Assembly (NCBI RefSeq): GCF_015864825.1
Contig: NZ_JADYWL010000001.1
Coordinates: forward strand, 124,001 to 188,000
Direction of reading: 5' to 3'
DNA: 64,000 bases
DNA from: Psychrobacter sp. NZS113
GTDB taxonomy: Bacteria > Pseudomonadota > Gammaproteobacteria > Pseudomonadales > Moraxellaceae
The position numbers were made by a program, and so were the translations under genes. This document shows, one piece after another, positions 52,878-60,572 of the stretch (its first letter is position 1; every line of letters begins with the position of its first letter). The notes below the pieces were generated by a model that did not search any database, had not been told where the DNA came from, and saw nothing but the letters and a program-made list of their open reading frames with translations.

Positions 52878-53939
52878 ATGTCTATATCACCCAAGCAATC
52901 CGATAAAATAAAAGTCTCAGGGGTTATCTTAGTAGATAAACCCAAAGGTATGACCTCGCAGCAAGTGGTGTCAAAGGTGAAATATCTGTTTAAATCACCG
53001 AATCATGACAGCAAAAAAGCGGGACATACGGGTACGCTTGATCCAATGGCAACGGGTCTATTACCGATTTGTATGGGTGAAGCAACGAAGTTTAGTCACT
53101 ATCAGCTTGATGCTGACAAATCCTATGAAGCAGTTATTTTGCTTGGTGGTCAGACCGATACCGGCGACGCAGATGGTCAAATCGTTGAGCAAGCACCTAT
53201 TCCAACATTTAATACTGTAATGTTAGAGCAAGTTGCTCAGAAATTCTCAGGCGCTCAGCAGCAGATACCGCCGATGTATTCTGCGCTAAAAAAAGACGGT
53301 AAAAAACTCTACGAATATGCCCGTGCCGGTATTGAAGTAGAGCGAGCACCTAGAGATATCGTCATTAAAGCGATTGATTTGAAAGCACTGGATCATGCGC
53401 AGATCCAATTGACAGTGACTTGTACTAAAGGCACTTATGTACGTGTTCTCGGTGAAGATATTGCCAAAGCATTAGGCACATTAGGGCATTTGACAGCATT
53501 ACGACGTACGCAAGTTGGTGATTTTAACATTGATAATGCGATAACTTTGCCAGAGTTAGAAGCGTTAGATGGCCGACAAGAGCAGCTGATGCCAGTGGAT
53601 GCTTGTATCAATATCGACGCTGAAATGATATTAACAGCCGAACAGTGTACTCGTATACATATGGGTCAACGTTTAAATGTGTTTGAGCAACTCACAGATG
53701 ATGTCAGAGACTATATAGCAGACAATATTGATAGTGAATCATGGGCTAGTCAAGATATAGCTGTTCGTCAGCAAGCGGTTTCTGAGACAGATAATAACGA
53801 TCAGTTTACTGATACGAAGCCATTGAAGCATGAAGTACCTGTGGATATTCGCTTGGTAAACGAAGATGGCCAGTTTTTAGGTTTAGGTGCAGTCAGTCTA
53901 AATGGTCGATTACAGCCAAAAAAATTGATTCAGCGTTAG
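52878..53939 (+). CDS. truB: tRNA pseudouridine(55) synthase TruB
   Basis: Makes the universal pseudouridine in the T loop of tRNAs. The 353-aa protein has the N-terminal GVILVDKPKGMTSQQVV, catalytic Asp in GHTGTLDPMATGLLPI, QIPPMYSALKKDGKKLYEYAR and TKGTYVRVLGEDI. About 40-50 acidic residues (VRDYIADNIDSESWASQDIA and on) interrupt the C-terminal PUA-like region before RLVNEDGQFLGLGAV. No good ribosome site is visible, so translation is probably coupled to rbfA. Confidence 0.95.
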   Translation: MSISPKQSDKIKVSGVILVDKPKGMTSQQVVSKVKYLFKSPNHDSKKAGHTGTLDPMATGLLPICMGEATKFSHYQLDADKSYEAVILLGGQTDTGDADGQIVEQAPIPTFNTVMLEQVAQKFSGAQQQIPPMYSALKKDGKKLYEYARAGIEVERAPRDIVIKAIDLKALDHAQIQLTVTCTKGTYVRVLGEDIAKALGTLGHLTALRRTQVGDFNIDNAITLPELEALDGRQEQLMPVDACINIDAEMILTAEQCTRIHMGQRLNVFEQLTDDVRDYIADNIDSESWASQDIAVRQQAVSETDNNDQFTDTKPLKHEVPVDIRLVNEDGQFLGLGAVSLNGRLQPKKLIQR

Positions 53940-54023
53940 TTTTATTCCTGTTAAACAAATCGCTGTAAAGCTTCTTTGGCTTACTAACAGTTTACACTAA
54001 TCACATATCGTCACATTTTATTG

Positions 54024-54056
54024 CAGGTTTCACCTATGGTGGAACCTGTTTTTTTT
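54024..54056 (+). terminator. truB terminator
   Basis: CAGGTTTCACC pairs with GGTGGAACCTG (one wobble), with a TAT loop and a run of eight T. Confidence 0.93.
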
Positions 54057-54220
54057 GTACATTAGATATGTCAGCTAGGGAAAGCCAGACGAAATAATTA
54101 ATATAATAAAACGATAAAAACAAAAAGTAAGAAAAACAAAAAGCAGGTTAATAATAAAAACTCACAACAATAAAAAACTAGTATGGAATAGTTCTAACAA
54201 GGAAGGTTTTACGGTTCAAG

Positions 54221-54262
54221 GCTCGACACTTAATAAAAATAACTCGACGCTCAATAAAAATA
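54221..54262 (+). repeat. Two tandem 21-bp units
   Basis: GCTCGACACTTAATAAAAAT and ACTCGACGCTCAATAAAAAT (each plus A) are adjacent near-copies with three differences. Confidence 0.7.
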
Positions 54263-54345
54263 AGAGGCACCAATAACAAGAAAAATAGGCAAATCAATAA
54301 TAAATTTTCTTATATAAAATCACAAATATAAAGACAGGAAGTATT

Positions 54346-54870
54346 ATGAAAACTATCGCTTTTTTACTACACAATAACTTTGAACAAGCAGAGTATGAAG
54401 ATGTTAATAACCAATTGAAAGACAAAGGTTATAAGACAGTTCTTATTACTACTAACGAAGACAAAGAAGTTCAAGCGATGAAGCAAGATGTCGACAAAGG
54501 TGATACTTTCACCGCTGACATTTTTGCAAGTGAGGTTAAAGTCGCTGATTACGATGCGTTGGTACTGCCAGGCGGTACCGTAAATGCAGATACCATTCGA
54601 GGCAATAAACAAGCTCATGAAATAATCAACGCCATCAATGACGCAGGTAAACCCTTGGCTGTTATCTGTCATGCCCCTTGGATACTTATTAATACAGGCA
54701 TCGCTAAAGGTAAAACATTGACTGCTTATCCTACGCTTCAGACAGATCTAGAAAATGCTGGTGCAAACTATGTAGATAAAACAGTACAAGTTGAGGGCAA
54801 CTTGATCACCTCGCGTAATCCAGATGATATAACTAATTTCGTTGATGCTATTGATAAAGCCTTATCTTAA
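54346..54870 (+). CDS. DJ-1/PfpI family protein (type 1 glutamine amidotransferase-like)
   Basis: A 174-aa protein with the PfpI fold: IAFLLHNNFEQAEYEDV with the conserved Glu, DALVLPGGTVNADTIR and the nucleophile-elbow cysteine in LAVICHAPWILINTG. Members act as deglycases, chaperones or stress proteins; the exact activity is disputed for the family. AGGAAG lies upstream of the ATG. Two very small hydrophilic ORFs follow on the same strand before the next clear terminator, suggesting a stress-related transcription unit. Confidence 0.9.
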   Translation: MKTIAFLLHNNFEQAEYEDVNNQLKDKGYKTVLITTNEDKEVQAMKQDVDKGDTFTADIFASEVKVADYDALVLPGGTVNADTIRGNKQAHEIINAINDAGKPLAVICHAPWILINTGIAKGKTLTAYPTLQTDLENAGANYVDKTVQVEGNLITSRNPDDITNFVDAIDKALS

Positions 54871-54944
54871 AGCTTTTGCTATTTAATTATAAAAAGATTA
54901 CTAATATATTTTAATCATTCATAACCATAACTAAGGAAAATATT

Positions 54945-55106
54945 ATGTCAAATTCTAATCCAAATGATACTAAGCTTGAGCAACAACGTTCTGATGCAGC
55001 TACTGCAGCGCTCAAAGACCAGACTGAAAACAATTACGCAGCAGACACTGAAGCAGCTGCAGACCGTATTGCCGATAATGTAGAGAATACCAAAGAAGAT
55101 AAGTAA
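54945..55106 (+). CDS. Small hydrophilic hypothetical protein (53 aa)
   Basis: An ATG with AAGGAA 6-7 nt upstream opens a 53-codon frame starting MSNSNPNDTKLEQQRSD and rich in Ala, Asp, Glu and Asn (AADTEAAADRIADNVENTKE). No hydrophobic segment and no cysteine. The composition is like small intrinsically disordered stress proteins, but I recognise no family. A good ribosome site, and a similar small ORF with the same MSNS start just downstream, argue that it is real. Confidence 0.6.
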   Translation: MSNSNPNDTKLEQQRSDAATAALKDQTENNYAADTEAAADRIADNVENTKEDK

Positions 55107-55225
55107 TTCATCCGACATGCCATTTACAGTAAGTAGGACTCTCTAATACGTTTATAGTTTGCACGTTTTAATATTGATAAGTGCAACCATAGTTAGTCCA
55201 AAATAATAATAATTCAGGAGCTAAT

Positions 55226-55402
55226 ATGAGTAATTCACCGAACAATATGGACGAGCAAGAAAAAGAGATTGAAAAGCTCGCAGAAGAGGTTAATCCTAGC
55301 GAGCATAATGTTCCAGATAGCTTAGCGGAAGTCACTACGGCGGCACCGCTCGGAGATGATGAGCTTGGTGGTAATGCTACTGAGAGCGATATCAAAAAAT
55401 AA
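55226..55402 (+). CDS. Small acidic hypothetical protein (58 aa)
   Basis: Starts MSNSPNNMDEQEKEIEKLAE with AGGAG 7 nt upstream and ends at a good terminator 70 bp later. It is very acidic, with no hydrophobic segment; the C-terminal half holds Pro, Gly and Thr (PDSLAEVTTAAPLGDDELGG). It shares the MSNS opening and general composition with the 53-aa ORF upstream, but the rest does not align. Function unknown. Confidence 0.65.
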   Translation: MSNSPNNMDEQEKEIEKLAEEVNPSEHNVPDSLAEVTTAAPLGDDELGGNATESDIKK

Positions 55403-55768
55403 ATGGTACTGTCCGATGACCAGTATAGTGTTTTTGGTAGATGCCAATTTAGCCATAAAACTAATGTGAAAAACTGCTGCGAGTTCAGCAGTTTTTTGTT
55501 ATAATCAGCGTCACATTTAAATTTAGTTTAGATGGGATATTTTATTTAGTGAACTATTCATATTGGATGGTTATATTAAATGCTATCTCATAGACGCTTA
55601 ATATAAATGATTGTTATAACCTATTGAGCTTGTCGTACACTAGGTCAACTCTAGTAATGCAGGGTTGTCCTGAATGACGTGCAAGTTACTTTATTTACTA
55701 TTCTACTGCTTTCAAAATGACTCAAATTAGAGTGTATTTTTAAGCTTTTAGCATTGCCGGAGATATTT
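55403..55768 (+). other. Intergenic region upstream of rpsO
   Basis: Contains the terminator at 55470-55497 and the rpsO promoter/leader, which in other bacteria carries the S15 autoregulatory structure. I cannot identify that structure by eye here. Confidence 0.4.
55470..55497 (+). terminator. Terminator after the small acidic ORF
   Basis: AAAACTGCTG and CAGCAGTTTT arms with a 6-nt loop and T-run. Confidence 0.9.
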
Positions 55769-56035
55769 ATGCTAACTAATACTGATCGCGAACAAATTAT
55801 TGCTCAATACCAACGTGGCGAAAGCGACACTGGTTCACCAGAAGTTCAAGTAGCTTTGCTAAGTGCTCGTATCAACGATCTACAGAACCATTTTAAAGCG
55901 CATAAAGCGGATCATCATAGCCGTCGCGGTCTTATCCGTATGGTTAACACCCGCCGTAAATTGCTTGATTACCTAAAAGGTAAAGATCTTGGTCGTTATA
56001 CCACCCTTATTAGCCAGTTAGGTCTACGTCGTTAA
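55769..56035 (+). CDS. rpsO: 30S ribosomal protein S15
   Basis: Primary 16S rRNA-binding protein of the small subunit. The 88-aa protein matches the family throughout: [35 protein letters not shown] and [13 protein letters not shown]. The ATG at 55769, with GGAG 8 nt upstream, is preferred over an in-frame TTG five codons earlier. It precedes pnp, the conserved order, but with an unusually long gap. Confidence 0.97.
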   Translation: MLTNTDREQIIAQYQRGESDTGSPEVQVALLSARINDLQNHFKAHKADHHSRRGLIRMVNTRRKLLDYLKGKDLGRYTTLISQLGLRR

Positions 56036-56762
56036 TCTAGCGACAACAGTGCGAGTGGCTGCCAAATCAAAAAGTGCCCATATGTGGCATTACTTTAAAG
56101 GTTTTGCTAAGCCGCTTAGCATTTGCTCGCTAATATCGATAAAATAGATTTTTCTAAAAACGGTGTGGAATAGTTTCACGCCGTTTTTTTATGCTTATCA
56201 GTATGTGTTATTAAGATTTATTGTCTCAACTGATTGATATAGCCATCTGAGAGTAAGTAATAGATACCTGATTAGCGACAATATTGATTCTTTAATCAGA
56301 ATCGAAGTGCGAACTGGCAAGATACGCGCCGTTTTGCAATTCATTGGTCAATGACTATAAATCACTGTAAAATAATGCCTAGTAAGTTTTATCATATGGC
56401 TGCTAGTTATATAGCGATTATTTACAGAGTGATTGGCTGTAGTCTAGACACTATAAATATAAATACTTAAAGAATACAGAAAATATCATGTATGGTAGTT
56501 TTGATCACTGATGCCTTTTGTATGAAGGCCTTTGATAGTATTTATAGTACAACCAAATTTGAACGATCAAATATACGTAAGTGTACGATGTCTATCATAG
56601 ACATATATATGAGATAAATAGGTAGCGATATTGGCCATAGTTGACATCATCCTACAAAAGGAGGCTTGTCAGTAAACGGTTATATACAAAGAATTTTAAT
56701 GACAGATATCAGATTTTTATAGCACTGATATTATTTTTGTCAGTCAACATTAGGAATATTAT
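56036..56762 (+). other. Long rpsO-pnp intergenic region
   Basis: 727 bp without a gene. After the rpsO terminator it is AT-rich. A hairpin-forming segment at 56642-56671 (TGACA with TGTCA outside, CCT with AGG inside) lies about 90 bp before pnp. It is a possible leader structure of the kind cut by RNase III in other bacteria; this is inference. Confidence 0.4.
56156..56190 (+). terminator. rpsO terminator
   Basis: AAAAACGGTGTGGAA pairs with TTTCACGCCGTTTTT (two wobbles) and is followed by T. Confidence 0.85.
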
Positions 56763-58865
56763 ATGACAATGTTTAACACTATTAAGCGTGAATTCCAATA
56801 CGGTAACCAGCAAGTTGTTATTGAAACTGGTCGCGTAGCACGTCAGGCAAACTCTATTTTAGTTCACATGGGCGGCGTTACTGTACTAGTCGCAGCAGTC
56901 GTAAAATCAGAAGCCAAAGCAGGTCAAAACTTCTTTCCGCTAACGGTAAATTATCAAGAAAAAATGTATGCAGCGGGTAAAATTCCGGGTGCTTACGGCA
57001 AACGTGAAGGCCGTGCAAGCGAGTTTGAAACATTAACTTCGCGCTTAATCGATCGTCCAATTCGTCCGCTATTTCCTGAAGGCTATGTTAACGAAATTCA
57101 GATCACTGCGACAGTCGTTTCATCAGATAAGACTCAGTCTGCTGATATCGCTGCACTAATTGGTGCTTCAGCAGCATTGGCTATTTCTGATGCGCCATTC
57201 AATGGTCCAGTTGCAGCGGCACGTGTTGGTTTTATCAACGGTGAATACGTTCTGAACCCAACCATTGAGCAGCTCAAAGAGAGTGATCTTGATTTGGTTG
57301 TTGCTGGTACGAAGTCTGCAGTATTGATGGTTGAATCTGAAGCGGCAGAGCTTTCAGAAGATCAGATGCTAGGCGCAGTATTATACGGTCATCAACAACA
57401 GCAAATCGTTATTGATAACATTGCGTCAATGGCAGAAGAAATCGGTACTGCTAAGCAACAGTATAGTGCCCCTGAACGCGATCAAGCGCTTACCAGCAGC
57501 ATGAAAGAGCAGTTCGGTGAGCAAGTGGCAGACGCTTACACTACCACAGATAAGCAAGAACGTTACGCTAAGCTTGACGAAATCAAGCAGTCAATTATTG
57601 ATGCGCTTGCTGGTGATGCTGAGTCAGAAAGTTATGCTGATACCGTAACTGAACTTAAAGAAATCTATAACGATCTTAAGTATCGCACGGTTCGTGACAA
57701 TATCTTGTCAGGTAAGCCACGTATCGATGGTCGTGATCTTGAGACCGTTCGCGCGCTTGACGTACAAGTTGGTGTATTGCCATTCACGCATGGTTCAGCA
57801 CTATTCACTCGTGGTGAGACGCAAGCATTGGTTACGACCACATTGGGTAACAGTCGTGACGTCAACATGATTGACTCGCTAGGTGGCACTATCCGTGACC
57901 ATTTCATGCTGCATTACAACTTCCCGCATTTCTCAGTAGGTGAAACGGGTCGTGAAGGTATTCCAAAACGTCGTGAAATCGGTCATGGCCGTTTAGCACG
58001 TCGCGGTGTGCAAGCAATGCTTCCAGATAGCGAACGCTTCCCATATGTCATCCGTGTGGTATCAGAGATTACTGAATCAAATGGTTCATCTTCTATGGCG
58101 TCTGTTTGTGGTGCAAGCTTGGCATTGATGGATGCAGGTGTTCCACTAAAAGCGCCTGTTGCTGGTATCGCGATGGGTCTGGTTAAAGAAGGCGAGCGTT
58201 TCGCTGTACTATCAGACATCTTAGGTGATGAAGATCATCTTGGCGATATGGACTTTAAAGTTGCTGGTTCTAAAGATGGTATTACTGCGCTGCAGATGGA
58301 TATCAAAATCGAAGGTATTACACCTGACATCATGGAGCAAGCACTTAAACAAGCCCATGCTGGTCGTATCCACATCTTAGATGCAATGAACAAAGTATTG
58401 CCTGAGAGCCGTACTGAAATTAATGCTCATGCGCCTAACTATGCGGTTATCGAAATCAATCCGGACAAAATCCGTGACGTAATCGGTAAAGGCGGCGCGA
58501 TGATTCGTCAGCTAACTGAAGAAACTGGCGCCGTTATCGATATCGATGATGGTGGCACGATTCGTATCTTTGGTGAAAACAAAGCAGCGACTAAAGCAGC
58601 TATTGGTAAAATCGAAGCATTGACTGCTGAAGTTGAAGTCGGTAAAACTTATGAAGGTACAGTTGCTCGTATTGTTGACTTCGGTGCATTCGTTAACGTA
58701 TTGCCAAACACTGATGGTCTAGTACATATTTCACAAATCGCAGAAGAGCGCGTAGAAAATGTATCAGATTACTTGAAAGAAGGTCAGGTCGTTAAAGTCT
58801 TCGTTCAAGACGTTGATAACCGTGGTCGCATCAAGCTGACTATGAAAGGTATTGAACAGAACTAA
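56763..58865 (+). CDS. pnp: Polyribonucleotide nucleotidyltransferase (PNPase)
   Basis: 3'-5' phosphorolytic exoribonuclease of the RNA degradosome. The 700-aa protein contains two RNase PH domains ([20 protein letters not shown] in the first; [15 protein letters not shown] and [13 protein letters not shown] in the second). It ends with a KH domain ([17 protein letters not shown]) and an S1 domain ([20 protein letters not shown]). AGGA lies upstream of the ATG. A strong terminator follows. Confidence 0.97.
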   Translation: MTMFNTIKREFQYGNQQVVIETGRVARQANSILVHMGGVTVLVAAVVKSEAKAGQNFFPLTVNYQEKMYAAGKIPGAYGKREGRASEFETLTSRLIDRPIRPLFPEGYVNEIQITATVVSSDKTQSADIAALIGASAALAISDAPFNGPVAAARVGFINGEYVLNPTIEQLKESDLDLVVAGTKSAVLMVESEAAELSEDQMLGAVLYGHQQQQIVIDNIASMAEEIGTAKQQYSAPERDQALTSSMKEQFGEQVADAYTTTDKQERYAKLDEIKQSIIDALAGDAESESYADTVTELKEIYNDLKYRTVRDNILSGKPRIDGRDLETVRALDVQVGVLPFTHGSALFTRGETQALVTTTLGNSRDVNMIDSLGGTIRDHFMLHYNFPHFSVGETGREGIPKRREIGHGRLARRGVQAMLPDSERFPYVIRVVSEITESNGSSSMASVCGASLALMDAGVPLKAPVAGIAMGLVKEGERFAVLSDILGDEDHLGDMDFKVAGSKDGITALQMDIKIEGITPDIMEQALKQAHAGRIHILDAMNKVLPESRTEINAHAPNYAVIEINPDKIRDVIGKGGAMIRQLTEETGAVIDIDDGGTIRIFGENKAATKAAIGKIEALTAEVEVGKTYEGTVARIVDFGAFVNVLPNTDGLVHISQIAEERVENVSDYLKEGQVVKVFVQDVDNRGRIKLTMKGIEQN

Positions 58866-58897
58866 TTTTTAACAATTAGTTTGGTTTAATTTAGTAC

Positions 58898-58947
58898 AAA
58901 AAAACCGCTTTGAGCTACTCGTCATGAGTATTCAAGGCGGTTTTTTT
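58898..58947 (+). terminator. pnp terminator
   Basis: AAAAACCGC with TTGA pairs with TCAA and GCGGTTTTT around a loop of about 20 nt, followed by seven T. Confidence 0.88.
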
Positions 58948-59095
58948 ATGGGTATTATTCTTAGATTGTATAATATTGGACGAGGTTATAACGTTGAACG
59001 AGCAAGGATGAGCTTTTCACTCACTGAGGCTCATCACTGCTAATAATGGTGCTTTTTGGTGCTATATTGTCTTAACCATTTCGGCTTATTCCATT

Positions 59096-59659
59096 TTAAA
59101 ATTCAATATTTCTAGGTACATGTACGTCGATACGTAACTTAGGTAAATCTTGTAGTTTCTTAATCAGTAACGGCAAAATATCAGTATCCCAATCTAAAGG
59201 AAGTGAGTTTGCTGAATTGCGTGTATCCGTCTCATTATCCCGCGTATTACTGTAAATAAGCGGACGCGCAAGTAGGGAAATCCTACGAATACCTTGATAG
59301 CGTATCAAAGGTATGAGCTGCTGCTGAAACTCAGTCAATGCTTCAGTCACCCAACGCATGCGCGCTGGGTGATAAGGATGATCTGATATCACAAGGTTGG
59401 CGATATAGCTTGGTTGATTGCCATTACTGCTTATGCCAAGTCCAGCTTGCTCGAGTGCACGTTTATGGAGCATGCAACTGCCTACGTTTAGACTGCCATC
59501 ACGGCACGCGCGATAGTAACGCTGGTAATTATCAGGAAATAAAGTTTTAGATTTTGTGAGTACAGGATCTAGAAAAATACCCGCCGTATTGACTGGCAGA
59601 ATAAGTAGCTGCGCGCTACTCGTAAGAATAGGGGCGTGTGTTAATTGTAGAGTCGCCAT
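59096..59659 (-). CDS. Divergent macro-domain-like protein
   Basis: A 187-aa protein that lines up by eye with DarG/TARG1-type macro domains: LLILPVNTAGIFLDPVLTKS, then LFPDNYQRYYRACRDGSLNV, then YIANLVISDHPYHPARMRWV, then RYQGIRRISLLARPL, LPLDWDTDILPLLIKKL and IDVHVP. The glycine-rich ADP-ribose loops of active members (MGKG-like and PPLGCGLGG-like) are replaced by IFLDPVLTK and a Ser/Asn/Asp-rich insert, so binding or hydrolysis of ADP-ribose may be lost. Start 59659 has AGGGG 8 nt upstream. The gene follows a TM/coiled-coil gene by 34 bp. The fold assignment is inference. Confidence 0.5.
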   Translation of the reverse strand: MATLQLTHAPILTSSAQLLILPVNTAGIFLDPVLTKSKTLFPDNYQRYYRACRDGSLNVGSCMLHKRALEQAGLGISSNGNQPSYIANLVISDHPYHPARMRWVTEALTEFQQQLIPLIRYQGIRRISLLARPLIYSNTRDNETDTRNSANSLPLDWDTDILPLLIKKLQDLPKLRIDVHVPRNIEF

Positions 59660-59693
59660 TACCAGCCCCTTTATAATAGGTATAAATATAAAT

Positions 59694-60194
59694 TTATTTG
59701 ACCTCAGTCTTAACAGTACCATCCGCTTCTAGTTGAGCTATCTGTTGTTCAACCAATGTAATTTGCTCAGCTTTCATGTCAGCCAACTGCTTGTTCATGG
59801 CCAGCTGTTCAGCCAGCAACTTCTCTTGCTCAATTAAGCGGTTAGTCTCGTCATCGAGACGATCACTCTCTTCTTTAGCCAGACTGTCTGTTTTTGGTAA
59901 AGGCGCGCTTAAAACAGCATCGAGATCAAGTGATTGATTATTGGATAATACAGATGCGTCTGTATTATCCGAGTCACTCGTTACACTATCAAGTTGCGTA
60001 GGAATAGACTCTGTCGCTTCGATTTGTTTGGTGACTGGTAGAGAGGCGCTTGTATCAGACAAAGCTCCTTTCCAAATTAAATAACCAATAAACAAGGTTG
60101 CTAATATTAATGCCAGAAACCATTTTTTCCAAGGCTTATTCGGGCTTTCTTCTGATAGCTTGGTTGATAGAGGACGCATTTTTTGGCTTTTCAT
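59694..60194 (-). CDS. Hypothetical protein with one TM helix and coiled coil
   Basis: A 166-aa protein with a basic cytoplasmic N-terminus, a transmembrane helix at about residues 25-42 (KWFLALILATLFIGYLIW), a Ser/Asp/Thr-rich linker and a C-terminal coiled coil (about 105-158, RLIEQEKLLAEQLAMNKQ and on). I recognise no family. It starts after the yheV terminator and is followed by the macro-like gene, so these two probably form their own transcription unit. Confidence 0.7.
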   Translation of the reverse strand: MKSQKMRPLSTKLSEESPNKPWKKWFLALILATLFIGYLIWKGALSDTSASLPVTKQIEATESIPTQLDSVTSDSDNTDASVLSNNQSLDLDAVLSAPLPKTDSLAKEESDRLDDETNRLIEQEKLLAEQLAMNKQLADMKAEQITLVEQQIAQLEADGTVKTEVK

Positions 60195-60249
60195 ATTGTG
60201 GTCTATTTATGTTAGAAATATAGATAGCCATACTATAGCAAACTCAAAA

Positions 60250-60282
60250 TAAAAAGCCTATCTATTGATAGATAGGCCAGTA
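60250..60282 (-). terminator. yheV terminator
   Basis: On the minus strand GCCTATCTAT and ATAGATAGGC are perfect 10-bp arms followed by TTTTT, 38 bp beyond the yheV stop. Confidence 0.85.
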
Positions 60283-60314
60283 GCGATTAGGACTTGACGC
60301 TTGATATTAGATAC

Positions 60315-60572
60315 TTAGGATTTGAACTTCACTGTACCACTCGTACCTGTGGCCATTGCATCACGAGCCAGTTGATCTTCGAGATGGTTTTTTGCGCTGA
60401 TGGCGTCAGGGTCAGGGCGATGCTCGGTATGCCCACACAGAGTACACTCGATGTATTCATCAGGTGCTGGAGCTACAATATTAACCTGTACTACCGCGTC
60501 TACTGCTTGGCATTTTGGACAGCGAACACCTGCTAAAAACCGGCGTTTAGGGCTTGATGATTGGTAGCGCAT
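60315..60572 (-). CDS. yheV: YheV-family zinc-ribbon protein
   Basis: An 85-aa protein with two CxxC pairs, CPKCQAVDAV and CTLCGHTEHRPDP, as in the YheV family of putative metal-binding proteins. The role is unknown. The ATG comes immediately after the prlC stop codon (TAAATG), so the two are co-translated. The prlC-yheV pair is conserved in related gammaproteobacteria. Confidence 0.9.
   Translation of the reverse strand: MRYQSSSPKRRFLAGVRCPKCQAVDAVVQVNIVAPAPDEYIECTLCGHTEHRPDPDAISAKNHLEDQLARDAMATGTSGTVKFKS

Larger units (their letters stand above)
53940..54345 (+). other. truB to PfpI-gene intergenic region
   Basis: Holds the truB terminator (54024-54056) and AT-rich sequence, including a 21-bp unit repeated twice at 54221-54262. 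No gene recognised. Confidence 0.4.

Noticed and set aside
59096..59659. DarT/DarG toxin-antitoxin reading of the macro-like gene
   Set aside because: No DarT-type ADP-ribosyltransferase gene is adjacent and the ligand loops of DarG are not preserved.
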